DNA of 64,000 bases from CAYGZL01 sp964354345 (GCA_964354345.1 CAYGZL010000032.1:136479-200478), one strand, 5' to 3'. Shown: positions 31,214-41,000, numbered from the stretch's first letter. The notes: generated by a model from the sequence alone, not told the origin. Program-made: numbers and translations.

Positions 31214-32647
31214 ATGGAACTCACTGGCCTAAGCCTTTCCGTCGCTGCCAGACAAATCCACCTGGGAGCGCTTTCTCCAATAGAGCTGACCCAGGCCTAC
31301 ATGGAGCGGATTGAACGCCTGAATCCAGGACTAAATTGTTACCTCACATTAACGCCTGAGCTGGCATTAAGCCAGGCCGGTCAGGCGGAAGCAATCTGGC
31401 AAGCCTGGCTCACTGATGATCGGATTCCAGCCATGGGCAACCTACCCCCGTTGCTGGGCATTCCCTTGGCCTTGAAGGATTTGTTTGAGACGGCAGGTGT
31501 ACGCACGACGGCTGGCTCGAAGTTCTTCCAAGATTACATCGCCATGCAGGATGCTGCAGTTGTCAGTCTGCTTAAACAAGCCGGCGCAATTATGCTGGGG
31601 AAACTCAACATGCACGAGATTGCACTGGGGGTAACCAATGACAACCCCCATTTCGGACCTTGCCGCAATCCTTGGAATCGGGAACGCATCCCAGGTGGTT
31701 CGTCCGGAGGCTCGGCAGCCGCATTAGCAGCTCATTTGTGCCTGGGATCCTTGGGCAGCGACACCGGCGGCTCAATCCGCATTCCGGCTTCCTTGTGTGG
31801 AATTGTTGGTCTAAAACCTACTTATGGGCGAGTCAGCCTGCGAGGCGTGATACCATTAAGCTGGAATTTGGATCATGTCGGGCCGATGGCACGTGAAGTG
31901 CGCGATGTAGCGATCCTGTTAGGGGAAATCGCGGGTTATGACTCTCTCGATCCTGCCAGCCTGAATGTGCCAATCGAGAATTACCTGTCCCATCTGGAAA
32001 AAGGTGTGCGTGGGTGGCGAATTGCTCTCGCCGCCGATAATTACTTCACCAACATCGACCCGCAAGTTGTTGATGCAGTACATACTGCTGCGCAGGTGTT
32101 CAGACAATTAGGGGCGCATGTGGAAGAGGTTCCCTTCCCGCATGCCTGGGAGGCGGCACAGGCCAACGGTCAAATGACTGCCTGTGATGCTGCTGCTTTT
32201 CACCACCAACGCCTGATAAGCCAACCGGCCTCCTTTGGAGAAGATGTACGGAGGCGGCTTTTGTTCGGCGCAGAAATTACCTCAACGGAATATTGCCAGG
32301 CGCGACGCACTCAGGTCGTATTGCGACGAGAGTTCGAACAGTTCTTCCAGAATTATGACCTGTTGCTGACTCCCACAACTCCCATTCCTGCACCGTTGAT
32401 CGAAGGACCTGATGCGGTTGAACAAGCCCGTCTGTTGACCCGTTTTACAGCGCCTTTCAACCTGACCGGACTTCCAGCCTTGTCCTTGCCGTGTGGTTTC
32501 ACCACTCAGGATTCTGATCCACTGCAAGGCTCAGTACCAATCGGTCTGCAACTTATTGCCAGACCCTGGCATGAGGTTGCCATACTGCAAGCTGCTTTCG
32601 CATACGAACAAGCCACGCCCTGGCACACCTATATTCCCGATCTCTAA
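31214..32647 (+). CDS. amidase-signature family enzyme (GatA-like amidase)
   Basis: 477 residues of the amidase signature family. The Ser-cisSer-Lys triad is seen in GIPLALKDLFETAGVRTTAGSKFF (Lys about 85), RIPGGSSGGSAAALAAHLCLGSLGSDTGGSIRIPASLCGIVGLKPTYGRV (Ser residues about 160 and 184). It resembles GatA of the tRNA amidotransferase, but no gatB or gatC is nearby and the C-terminal region is generic, so a free amidase is as likely. The start is 2 bases after the HAD gene. Cytoplasmic. Confidence 0.85.
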   Translation: MELTGLSLSVAARQIHLGALSPIELTQAYMERIERLNPGLNCYLTLTPELALSQAGQAEAIWQAWLTDDRIPAMGNLPPLLGIPLALKDLFETAGVRTTAGSKFFQDYIAMQDAAVVSLLKQAGAIMLGKLNMHEIALGVTNDNPHFGPCRNPWNRERIPGGSSGGSAAALAAHLCLGSLGSDTGGSIRIPASLCGIVGLKPTYGRVSLRGVIPLSWNLDHVGPMAREVRDVAILLGEIAGYDSLDPASLNVPIENYLSHLEKGVRGWRIALAADNYFTNIDPQVVDAVHTAAQVFRQLGAHVEEVPFPHAWEAAQANGQMTACDAAAFHHQRLISQPASFGEDVRRRLLFGAEITSTEYCQARRTQVVLRREFEQFFQNYDLLLTPTTPIPAPLIEGPDAVEQARLLTRFTAPFNLTGLPALSLPCGFTTQDSDPLQGSVPIGLQLIARPWHEVAILQAAFAYEQATPWHTYIPDL

Positions 32648-32697
32648 TTTGGCGCGTAAATTTTGCTGTCTTCTCTCTGACAGTCGCTCGCGGATGG

Positions 32698-35367
32698 TCA
32701 ATTGCTGCTTATCGTTGTGGCAAGAAAGGCGGTTGACAGGCTTTTTTCATCATCCATTACTAATTCCATGCGGTACCCGGGGTGAAAATCAGCCACTGCG
32801 ACCAGGCGTACCACTTCAGCAAACTTATCCCGGCATTCTACCCACTCCATAAGATGGTTGGGTGTGTCATTAAAGAATGACTGGTTGAAAACCGTGCGAG
32901 AATCATCCAGACAAATTGCTACCGGATAAATTTGCACTTCCATCAAGTCTTGAAAGAAATGTGTCCCCAATGATGGTTCAGGCGCGGGACCGATACCCTT
33001 CCCAGCCAGTTCTACCAATGCTTGCGCGTTACAGATGTCCGAATAACTAACATAGATACCCAGATCTGGGTTAACGGTTCCCCACCGCCCCGGTCCCAGA
33101 CAGATGAATGGCCGGTTGGACAAAGCGGTGTTTACCCGGGCAACAATCCGACCGACTTCTGTGCGCTCCGCAGGGGTTGCCAGAGCAAAATATCTATCCG
33201 GGACGACATAGAGAACAAATTGGATATCTTCCAGATGCCCGGGCGGGACAATAAAATGGGAGACAAAAACGATGTCCTCATCCGGTAAATATTTAGGCAG
33301 GCAGCCAACAGGTACAGTTTGCATCCGGCTCTGTGGTCGGCATTGTAAGAGGCTAATTTTAACCTGTGGTTGGAGACTACCAGGGTCCGGGATATGTACG
33401 GTGAACTCCACATCCACTGCCGACCGGTAGTTTTCCTCAAGCAACCGTAGCAAGCGAGAAAGCTGTGCTGCAAACGGTGTGCGCCGTAACAGCTCATCGA
33501 AGGTAATCGCCAGGCGCGGCACTTCCGTCTCCGGTACCCGACTGCGTGGTGTTACAAAATAACCGTCTTGCTCAAGCTGGGCAATGTATCGCAAGGGTGG
33601 ATAGCGAGAATTGATCACTTGATTAATTTGTAAACTTTTAAATTGATTATCTGCCAGGTCAATCAGGTCAACATAATGTTGGGAGTAATGGCGGATAGCC
33701 TCACAATTGTCATCCGGCTGCAAGGTTGGGTGACTTAAAGCCACCAATCGAGGGAAGTCGTTACCCACTCGCTCAACTGCGCGGGTTCCTAAACCCCACA
33801 CCAGGCGGGCAAAACCATCTTCACGGCGAATCTGCGGCGCCCAACGGTAAAGGTTATGACTGAAAGCCACGCCGGCCGCGTGAGGCAGGAAATAAGAACC
33901 GAACTGCTCTCCTTGCACGACCTGAATTAGAATCACCATACGCTCATCAAAATCTTGCAGACCGCGACTGCGCCGGTATAACAACGCTTCGGGTTTCAAG
34001 GTGCTGGCATAGGTCCGAGCAATAGCGTTAACCAGCGCTTTTAAATTGTCCACAGGGTTACCCTGGTTAGGACAAAAAAAGCTATCATACTTACCGGCAA
34101 AGGATGTGCCAAAGTTATCTTCGAGTTGACCGGACGAGCGCACAATCACCGGAAATGGACCAACCTGGTGCAACACTTTGTGTAGTTCGATCAGGACTTC
34201 CGGAGGGAACTCTCCATTCTGAAATTCCTCTTGAATCTGGGGATATTCCGCGCGGATCTGTTCTTCGGATTTATACTTCTGATCATTGCGGTGCATCAAG
34301 CCATTCATCGCCATGAAGATGTACATCACATCCGAACCGATAAAGAATGACTCAGGGATGCGTACGCAGGCGCGCAGGCCTTCATCGCCCACCTGGGAAA
34401 GGATACGCGCTGCCAGGAGCATACCTGTCGCCTTACCTCCGATTTTCCCTAGCCCAATCTTCCGCCGGTGAATCTCGGCCAGGTCGGCAATGGTAAACCA
34501 TTCTTTGGCAATATGGATAGTGGCCAATTGGTCGCTGATCAAACGGCGGATCAGAACGACCTTCAATTCACGCAGATGGTGTTCCAAGGGAGCGCGCTCT
34601 TCAGGCGGAATTTTTTCAATTGCCAACGCCTGCGCGATAAGTAATTCTTCTGGCGCCAATTCCGGATCGAGCGGGGTAGATCGGTCTACTTCGGTTCGGA
34701 CGAGAGCCGATGGTGGATAATGCTGTGCCGGGTCGGGCCGCGTCCAAACTAGATGTGAATGAAAACCGACCCATTGTGTAGACGGGAGTGGACGATTGGC
34801 ACTTGATCCTGGCAGTGGAACAGCCATCCCCCAGCCACGTTGATCGACGATATCAAGGTCATCTGCCATATGAATACTGAGGGTAAAACAAGCAGGAGTA
34901 GCGTTCTTGCAGTTGAGCTTCCTCCGACTCATTGCCAGAGCTGTTTCGAGAGTCATGGACAAAGATCCTAGCGCGGCACTTTTACGATCCACCCAGGCGA
35001 CCAGGTTAAGACCTCTTTTACCTTCTACGACCCGTGCAGCGCTCGGAATGGCAGAATTGTCGGTGGGGTACACCTGCGTATCTTCCCTTTGCACTGTTCC
35101 GCCAGTCTGAGAGTGCAAGTCAGACGGCTCGATCTCAAATTCATATACCGCTTTGACTGTTTTATCCAGGTTATCCAGATACTCACTGATCTGGCTAACC
35201 AGGCTGTTAAAGACATACAAACACGCGTCACAACGACCTTGCCGTAATGCCAGTCGGGTTTGCTCCAGGTTGCCGTTAAACTTTCGTCTCGCGCAGTAGA
35301 CGACAGCCTGCTCGACCATCTCATCTGCGAGGGTTTGATCTAATTGACCATGTTCTTCAAGCGCCAT
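32698..35367 (-). CDS. PEP/pyruvate-binding domain protein (PPDK N-terminal-like)
   Basis: About 889 residues. The central region (about 300-700) contains KIGGKATGMLLAARIL, VRSSGQLEDNFGTSFAGKYDSFFCPN and VVQGEQFGSYFLPHAAGVAFSHNLYRW, the ATP-grasp nucleotide-binding part shared by pyruvate phosphate dikinase, PEP synthase and related proteins. The phosphohistidine and PEP-binding barrel domains of full PPDK are not evident, so this is a stand-alone ATP-grasp variant whose reaction is unknown. The N-terminal 250 residues are unique. The ATG at 35367 is chosen over one four codons upstream because GGAGG lies 5 bases before it. Confidence 0.75.
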   Translation of the reverse strand: MALEEHGQLDQTLADEMVEQAVVYCARRKFNGNLEQTRLALRQGRCDACLYVFNSLVSQISEYLDNLDKTVKAVYEFEIEPSDLHSQTGGTVQREDTQVYPTDNSAIPSAARVVEGKRGLNLVAWVDRKSAALGSLSMTLETALAMSRRKLNCKNATPACFTLSIHMADDLDIVDQRGWGMAVPLPGSSANRPLPSTQWVGFHSHLVWTRPDPAQHYPPSALVRTEVDRSTPLDPELAPEELLIAQALAIEKIPPEERAPLEHHLRELKVVLIRRLISDQLATIHIAKEWFTIADLAEIHRRKIGLGKIGGKATGMLLAARILSQVGDEGLRACVRIPESFFIGSDVMYIFMAMNGLMHRNDQKYKSEEQIRAEYPQIQEEFQNGEFPPEVLIELHKVLHQVGPFPVIVRSSGQLEDNFGTSFAGKYDSFFCPNQGNPVDNLKALVNAIARTYASTLKPEALLYRRSRGLQDFDERMVILIQVVQGEQFGSYFLPHAAGVAFSHNLYRWAPQIRREDGFARLVWGLGTRAVERVGNDFPRLVALSHPTLQPDDNCEAIRHYSQHYVDLIDLADNQFKSLQINQVINSRYPPLRYIAQLEQDGYFVTPRSRVPETEVPRLAITFDELLRRTPFAAQLSRLLRLLEENYRSAVDVEFTVHIPDPGSLQPQVKISLLQCRPQSRMQTVPVGCLPKYLPDEDIVFVSHFIVPPGHLEDIQFVLYVVPDRYFALATPAERTEVGRIVARVNTALSNRPFICLGPGRWGTVNPDLGIYVSYSDICNAQALVELAGKGIGPAPEPSLGTHFFQDLMEVQIYPVAICLDDSRTVFNQSFFNDTPNHLMEWVECRDKFAEVVRLVAVADFHPGYRMELVMDDEKSLSTAFLATTISSN

Positions 35368-35533
35368 CCTCCCCTCCATTCAAAGAGCCTATCTCTCAGT
35401 CAAAAAACCTGTGCACTCACCGCTGCTTCATAGCACAACAGTCCTACATCCTTCCGTCCTTATACCCGTTGCCGCCCATGGGTGCCGGAACTTCGGAGCT
35501 ACCAGTCCGCACTGTTTCGTGCAGCGCAGTTTC

Positions 35534-36178
35534 CTAAAATGGCAATTGACGTTCAAAGCCAGCCAACTTAAGACCGGTGAGAGCAGCAGTATTTAAATCC
35601 ATAGCACGTAAATCTTCAGTTGTAAGATCTACGATCCGGCGATGACCTGATAGCATCGTAAGAATTTTGACTTCTTCCGCACAAGCATGAATGAAGTTTG
35701 CCAGCCGGTGACCGACCTCCACCGGATCCAGCCGGGCGCGCAATTCGGGCTTCTGGCTGGTAATACCATAGGGGCAGTTGCCACGCTGGCAGGCATAACA
35801 GACCCGGCAACCCATCGCCACTTCGGCAGCGCTGCCAAATCCCACAGCATCGGCGCCCATCGCCAAAGCTTTGAACGCGTCCAGATGGCTGCGGATGCCA
35901 CCCAGGGCATTAGCTTGACCTTTTGATGCACACCGTAATCCTGGAGCGCTCTTACTGCGGGAGGCAAACAGGCGATCGTAGGTATCCCAACGCCCTGGGT
36001 AACGATATCAGGCGAACAACCTGCACCACCAACCAGGCCATCAATGCTGATCGCGTCTGCACCGGCTTCAATGCATGGCAATGACCACAGCCAGTGCACA
36101 ATGCTGGATCAATATTGGCTACCGGTGTCTCGACTCGAATGACATCCTGGTCAAGGAAATGGGCGACGCGTGAATTGG
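35534..36178 (-). pseudogene. remnant of glutamate-synthase-type FMN domain fused to a ferredoxin fragment
   Basis: Reading leftwards, DQDVIRVETPVANIDPALCTGCGHCHA is a 4Fe-4S fragment. It breaks off at about 36075 and continues in another frame as IEAGADAISIDGLVGGAGCS, then shifts frame again near 35910 into ALGGIRSHLDAFKALAMGAD and GCRVCYACQRGNCPYGI. This is the C-terminal half of the GltB-type FMN-binding domain with its 3Fe-4S Cys cluster, ending with a normal stop at 35534. At least two frame changes and a deletion junction show it is a dead gene. The 154 bases between it and the PPDK-like gene show nothing clear. Confidence 0.75.
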
Positions 36179-36735
36179 TCAAAAACGAATCGAATATGTA
36201 ATCAATCCTTTACAAACCTTTTCTGGACAATGTTTCTCACAGATGTGGGCTTCAAATTCTCCGCGGATATAACGCAGCGTCGTCAACACCGGATCAGGCG
36301 CTGTCTGCCCCAAACCACGCAACGAGCTACTTTAATAGTTACAGCTAACTCCTCCAGATAAGCAATATCGCCTGGCTCGCCTTCCCCACTGCAAATACCT
36401 TCCAAAGTTGCCAGCATAGCCTTCGTCCCAATCCGGCAGGGGACACATTTACCACATGACACCTGTTGGGTAAAATTCATGAAGTAGCGCGCAAAATTTA
36501 TCATGCAGGTATCTTCATCCGCCACCACCAATCCGCCAGATCCCATGATCGCCCCAAGAGAGGAAAGCGACTCGTAATCAATCGGTATATCCAGATGCTC
36601 AGCTGGTAAACAGCCCCCTGAAGGCCCACCTAAATGGGCAGCTTTAAACTGCTTCCCTTTTGGAATACCATCACCGACCTCCTAGATCACGTTCCGCAAT
36701 GATCCAACGGCAAAGTATAAAATTCTAAGCCGTGA
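36179..36735 (-). pseudogene. remnant of NuoF/HydB-type NADH-binding iron-sulfur subunit
   Basis: The minus strand encodes VGDGIPKGKQFKAAHLGGPSGG, LPAEHLDIPIDYESLSSLG, IMGSGGLVVADEDTCMINFA and SCGKCVPCRIGTKAML, then after a frameshift near 36325 GLGQTAPDPVLTTLRYIRGE. These are the flavin/4Fe-4S C-terminal part of NuoF or of the beta subunit of bifurcating hydrogenases. An in-frame TAG at 36682-36684, the frameshift (which also loses the fourth cluster Cys), and a missing N-terminal half mark it as a pseudogene. Upstream to 36735 the frame is only vaguely coding. Confidence 0.75.
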
Positions 36736-36833
36736 TACAATTCAGCGTTCTATTCATATCACGACTTGTCATAACATCCGGCACAGGGAATCCTGAACTT
36801 ACTCTTTCACATTGTCCCGCAACGGAGACATAA

Positions 36834-38240
36834 ATGCAAATTCCTCTTATAAGAGCCGGCAGAGTCCAAGAAGGTAATTCACTCCAGGTGGAAATAGGTG
36901 ATGGGTTGATCCTGCGGCGCGGCAAACCGGCTGATGCAGAAAAATTGTCTGCTTTCAATGCCCGAATTCACAGCGACCTCGGCCCCGATCACCCCGATGA
37001 AAGGGTCAGCGTCTGGTCCCACGACCTCCTCACCCGGCCTCACCCGACCTTCCAGCCGGGCGATTTCACGATCATCGAGAAAGCAGCAACAGGGGAGATT
37101 GTTTCTTCGATGAACCTGATCTCTCAAACCTGGTCGTATGCGGGGATCCCCTTCGGTGTTGGCCGGCCTGAGCTGGTAGGCACGTTGCCCGAATATCGCC
37201 ACCGCGGTCTTATTCGAGCACAGTTTGAAGTGATCCACCGCTGGAGCGCCGAACGGGGTGAAAAAGTGCAGGCGATTACCGGGATTCCGTATTATTACCG
37301 CATCTTTGGCTATGAGATGTGCCTGGATTTGGGTGGTGGTAGGTCGGGTTCCAAGAACACCGAGCAACTGTTTCGACATGTTCCCCGTCTGAGTGAAGGG
37401 CAAGCGGAGCCTTACACGATTCGACCCGCTCTGGAAGCTGACCTGCCCTTTATCGGCGAATTGTATGACCAGGGTCGTAAACGGTGGGCGGTTGGATGCA
37501 TCTGGAACCAGGATCTCTGGCGATATGAACTAACTATAAAAAACCCTAAAAATGTCAATCGTGTGGAGCTACGTATCATAGAAGCTGCACCAACCGGTGA
37601 TTCGGATCCCCGGGTGGGTTTCCTGGCTCACCCCGCCTGGACCTGGGGGCCGATGCAGGTGGCAACGGCATACGAGTTAAAGCCCGGCATCTCCTGGGCA
37701 GCAGTAACACCCTGCGTGGTTCGTTACCTGGTCACGACCGGTGAGACGTATGCCTCCCAGGATAACCGCCCGGGGGGATTGACCAGCTTTGGTTTATGGT
37801 TTGGCGCAGAACATCCGGTTTATGAGGTCATGAAATTTGGTCTGCCGCAAGTCCGTACACCCTATGCCTGGTATCTACGTGTTCCTGACCTGATCGGTTT
37901 TCTCCAACAGATCGCCCCAGCACTCGAACAACGCCTGGCAGACTCTCCTCTGGTGGGGCATTCTGGAGAAGTAAAGCTTACTTTCTATAGCAATGGTTTG
38001 CGGATGATTTTCGAGCATGGCCGTCTGAACCAGATTGAAAATTGGACACCCACTCCAGTCGGACACAGCGGTGATGCGGCATTTCCCGGGCTGACTTTCT
38101 TACAGCTTCTTTTCAGCTACCGCTCGCTGGATGAATTGCGCCATGCCTTCCCCGATTGTTGGCAGGATAACGACACGGTATACGCTTTACTGAAGGCGCT
38201 CTTTCCCAAGCAACCTTCGAATGTATGGCCGATTTCATAA
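36834..38240 (+). CDS. GNAT-family N-acetyltransferase, two-domain
   Basis: 468 residues. The N-terminal half has LILRRGKPADAEKLSAFNARIH, GIPFGVGRPELVGTLPEYRHRGLIRAQFEVIHRWSAERGEKVQAITGIPYYYRIFGYEM, a GNAT core with the RxxGL acetyl-CoA loop. The C-terminal half (about 300-460) looks like a second acetyltransferase-like or SCP-like domain as in Eis-type enzymes, though I cannot prove the relation. CGGAG lies 9 bases before the ATG. Substrate unknown; the gene stands alone between the pseudogenes and the convergent ilvE. Confidence 0.78.
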   Translation: MQIPLIRAGRVQEGNSLQVEIGDGLILRRGKPADAEKLSAFNARIHSDLGPDHPDERVSVWSHDLLTRPHPTFQPGDFTIIEKAATGEIVSSMNLISQTWSYAGIPFGVGRPELVGTLPEYRHRGLIRAQFEVIHRWSAERGEKVQAITGIPYYYRIFGYEMCLDLGGGRSGSKNTEQLFRHVPRLSEGQAEPYTIRPALEADLPFIGELYDQGRKRWAVGCIWNQDLWRYELTIKNPKNVNRVELRIIEAAPTGDSDPRVGFLAHPAWTWGPMQVATAYELKPGISWAAVTPCVVRYLVTTGETYASQDNRPGGLTSFGLWFGAEHPVYEVMKFGLPQVRTPYAWYLRVPDLIGFLQQIAPALEQRLADSPLVGHSGEVKLTFYSNGLRMIFEHGRLNQIENWTPTPVGHSGDAAFPGLTFLQLLFSYRSLDELRHAFPDCWQDNDTVYALLKALFPKQPSNVWPIS

Positions 38241-38254
38241 ATAGGAGCCCAACC

Positions 38255-39181
38255 TTACGGAACATATACAGACACATTCCAATGACGATAACGTGCCAGG
38301 CGACCATGGACGATATCATCAAAAGTCTGGCGAAGTTGGGTCGTCAAGGGACCCATTACACCCAACCCTACTGGACGATGGTCTATCCGGGTAACGGCAG
38401 TGATCTGAGCAGCCGTCCCGGTCATAAAGAACTCATCACAAAGATAAATTTCAGTCCGATCAATTGGGCGTTCGACTACCAGGACGCCGAGTTCTTGTTT
38501 GGCGATCTCAATCACAGTTCGGCGGGTAATCCCTTCGAGAATATTCTCCGTAATCGGTGGTGTTACTAAGACACCTTCACGCCACATAAAAACATTCATC
38601 GCGCTGCCCTCCGCGACATGACCTTCTTGAGTTAATACCAGAGCCTCATCGAATCCTGCTCGAATTGCATCGGTTTTTACCAATGCTGAGTTGGCATAAG
38701 CGCCAGCGATCTTTCCGCGCGCTGGGATCGTGTTATCATCCACCCGGCGCCAAGAAGAAACTGTGACATGGGCATTCGTATCATTCTGAACATAGCGATC
38801 GAATGGCACCGCTACGATAGAAATTTCATCCTTTAGATCATGCAGCTTCACACCGATAATTTCATCGGCTTTAAACGCTAACGGGCGAATGTAAATATCC
38901 CGGCGATAGCCCTCTTTCTTTAACAGCTCTAAAGTAATCTGGAGTAAGTCTTCTGGAGTTTGTTTTAATTCTATACATATTAATTTCGCCGACATTCTAA
39001 ACCGGCGGAAATGATCAAGCGGTCGAAATAAATATAACTGCTCATATTCGCTATTCCAATAACCGCGTAACCCACCAAAAGCCGCCGTGCCATAGTTCAG
39101 GGCATGTGTCATCACGCTTACTTTGGCATCTGAGTAGGCGACTATCTCACCCTTAAAATATGCATATCGAGGAAACTCCAT
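38255..39181 (-). CDS. ilvE: branched-chain amino acid aminotransferase
   Basis: PLP-fold-type IV transaminase, 308 residues, for the last step of Val, Leu and Ile synthesis. MTHALNYGTAAFGGLRGYW holds the substrate-binding Tyr and Arg, YIRPLAFKADEIIGV the phosphate region, and NTIPARGKIAGAYANSALVKTDAI the Schiff-base lysine (K157). GFDEALVLTQEGHVAEGSAMNVFMWREG is the typical Glu segment. AGGAGGT precedes the ATG by 7 bases, and a TATAAT at about 39233 gives a leader of about 45 bases. Confidence 0.93.
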   Translation of the reverse strand: MEFPRYAYFKGEIVAYSDAKVSVMTHALNYGTAAFGGLRGYWNSEYEQLYLFRPLDHFRRFRMSAKLICIELKQTPEDLLQITLELLKKEGYRRDIYIRPLAFKADEIIGVKLHDLKDEISIVAVPFDRYVQNDTNAHVTVSSWRRVDDNTIPARGKIAGAYANSALVKTDAIRAGFDEALVLTQEGHVAEGSAMNVFMWREGVLVTPPITENILEGITRRTVIEIAKQELGVLVVERPIDRTEIYLCDEFFMTGTAAQITAVTRIDHRPVGLGVMGPLTTQLRQTFDDIVHGRLARYRHWNVSVYVP

Positions 39182-39340
39182 TCGATTTACCTCCTGACAA
39201 CAAGATCGTGTCCTTAAAACAACGGGGACGATTATAACATTTGACTGCAGCCATCCGATTCAGCAAACGACTTGGAACCATTTCGCGGAGAATCCCTGAC
39301 TTCCGGTTATACTTACTCCGCATCGAGCCGGAACCTCGTA

Positions 39341-39386
39341 ACTACTGTTACGCCGGAACTACTGTTACGCCGGAACTACTGTTTCG
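39341..39386 (+). repeat. 17-bp tandem repeat, two and two-thirds copies
   Basis: ACTACTGTTACGCCGGA occurs at 39341-39357 and 39358-39374, followed by a partial third copy ACTACTGTTTCG. It sits directly in front of the PAP2 gene. A related stretch (GCCGGAACTTCGGAGCTACC...CACTGTTTCGTGCAG) is found near 35484-35525. Confidence 0.8.
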
Positions 39387-39391
39387 TTAGC

Positions 39392-39916
39392 ATGAATAAC
39401 CATTGGCAGACCCTTATCTTCTGGGACGATACGATAACCCACCGCTTACGAATCGCTGAAAAGCCAGGCCCGATCCGTACATTTGCAATTTTATTCGCCC
39501 ACTCCGCAGACTCCTGGTTTTGGTTACTTGGCCTCGCCCTGGTTGGTATGCTCGGACCAAGGGAGTGGAGGAATCTCGAAGCGAAGCTGGCGATAGGCAT
39601 CGTGGTTACGGCGCTCATTGTATTCATCATCAAATTCGCAATTCGCCGGCAACGCCCCACAGGAGACTGGGGTGAAATCTACCGCAAGACTGACCCGCAC
39701 TCTTTCCCTTCTGGACACGCCGCCCGAGCAGCCATGTTGGCAATGGTCTGCCTGGCTGTCGGAATACACGACCTGGGACTGATCTTGTTCGTCTGGTTTG
39801 GGTTAGTCTCTCTGGCACGCGTTGCCATGGGGGTTCATTACCTTCTAGATGTAATAGCTGGTGGTGTCCTTGGGATTCTCCTTGGTTTTATCTTGAGCCT
39901 GCGCTTTATTTTTTGA
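39392..39916 (+). CDS. PAP2-family membrane phosphatase
   Basis: About 174 residues from the ATG at 39392; the frame extends upstream to 39272 but that part crosses the tandem repeat and lacks homology. The phosphatase signature is complete: KFAIRRQRP, PSGHAARAA and SLARVAMGVHYLLDVI, with catalytic His in PSGH and in the last motif. Five hydrophobic helices are visible. The family includes undecaprenyl-pyrophosphate, phosphatidate and phosphatidylglycerophosphate phosphatases; a role in lipid-carrier recycling or phospholipid synthesis is plausible but undecided. No strong ribosome site is seen. Confidence 0.83.
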   Translation: MNNHWQTLIFWDDTITHRLRIAEKPGPIRTFAILFAHSADSWFWLLGLALVGMLGPREWRNLEAKLAIGIVVTALIVFIIKFAIRRQRPTGDWGEIYRKTDPHSFPSGHAARAAMLAMVCLAVGIHDLGLILFVWFGLVSLARVAMGVHYLLDVIAGGVLGILLGFILSLRFIF

Positions 39917-39925
39917 TCTAAAAGC

Positions 39926-40987
39926 TTACTCCGCGCCACGCATCTCGTTCTTCAAACTCTCAATGGCAGAGATTGGCGTGGGATCAACGCCGTAAGCCAT
40001 GGCCAGGAAATAGGCAACATAATCGCCCAGATGCAGGCAGGTCCATAAGTGCGCCAGAGGCGAATTACCCCGGGCATCGACAAAATCCGTGTTTAGACCT
40101 TCTAACATGAAAATTTTCCGCGTCAAATCGTTTCGCAGGCGGTTACGTGGAAAATCCGAGGGCGCCCTTAAGAACAAAGCCATAATCTGGCCAATCAACG
40201 GCTGCGGAAGCTCAACCCCAGCCAGGGTATTATGATCGGCCTCCGGCATAATTTCGAACTGTGCCCAGGCCTTGGCAAGCTCATTAATTTGCCCCTTCCA
40301 CCGCCGAGCCACTGGTGCTAAGACACCTGAACCCAAAACCGTTACCCACCTGCCTACCAGTTGCCCTGCCAGGCGCTTGGCCGGATTCTTAGCTGCTGGT
40401 ACTCCCGGTTGGATCTGAGCTTGTTGGTCTTTCATCTCCAAAACAGCCTCTCTCAAATCAGGCGATGAATCCGGCAACAAATTCAGGCGCGTCAGAGCCC
40501 CTAGCAGCAATCCAAATGAAAAACCGACCGCCGCACGCGGCTGTCCTTGATAGACATACCGCCAAACCGGCGTCCCATTCCGGTCACCCAATTCAGCCAG
40601 TTTTCCGCCAGTAGTAATCACCAGGCACCGGCATTGATTAACCAACGCCTGTTCAAATGCTGAAAGGGTCTCTTCAGTGTTCCCAGAATGGGAAGATGCG
40701 ACGACCAGGGTTTCTGGACCACGTGCCCAGACCGGTAAGCCATAATCGCGATGAACGATGATCGGCGTAGAACAGACGAGCCCGGCATAAGCCGCCAATA
40801 AGTCGGCCCCGATCGCGGACCCCCCCATTCCAGCGACCAGAACATGACGGATCCCCGACCAGACTGGTAAAGGTTGGGTAAATCCCAATTCCCAGGCGCT
40901 TTGAAGCTGGTCCGGCAAGCCTTCTATGTGGGATAGCATGTTATTCTTATCAAGATTCGCAAATTGAGTAAGGTCGTCCAGGTTCAT
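39926..40987 (-). CDS. bifunctional phosphoglucose/phosphomannose isomerase
   Basis: 353 residues with two SIS domains. VLVAGMGGSAIGADLLAAYAG and VVASSHSGNTEETLSAFEQAL are the first SIS domain's sugar-phosphate loops, and MPEADHNTLAGVELP in the second half gives the catalytic His/Glu region of the PGI/PMI family. Interconverts glucose-6-P, fructose-6-P and mannose-6-P, feeding glycolysis and mannose-containing glycans. Upstream rsmI is 13 bases away on the same strand, so they are likely cotranscribed. Confidence 0.9.
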   Translation of the reverse strand: MNLDDLTQFANLDKNNMLSHIEGLPDQLQSAWELGFTQPLPVWSGIRHVLVAGMGGSAIGADLLAAYAGLVCSTPIIVHRDYGLPVWARGPETLVVASSHSGNTEETLSAFEQALVNQCRCLVITTGGKLAELGDRNGTPVWRYVYQGQPRAAVGFSFGLLLGALTRLNLLPDSSPDLREAVLEMKDQQAQIQPGVPAAKNPAKRLAGQLVGRWVTVLGSGVLAPVARRWKGQINELAKAWAQFEIMPEADHNTLAGVELPQPLIGQIMALFLRAPSDFPRNRLRNDLTRKIFMLEGLNTDFVDARGNSPLAHLWTCLHLGDYVAYFLAMAYGVDPTPISAIESLKNEMRGAE

Positions 40988-41000
40988 GATTCACTCCTGA

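Noticed and set aside
36879..37403. 174-codon minus-strand open frame inside the GNAT gene
   Set aside because: Mirror of a well-supported acetyltransferase reading frame; no ribosome site and no recognisable motif.
39272..39391. N-terminal extension of the PAP2 protein
   Set aside because: Crosses the tandem repeat, no similarity to the family; ATG at 39392 fits.
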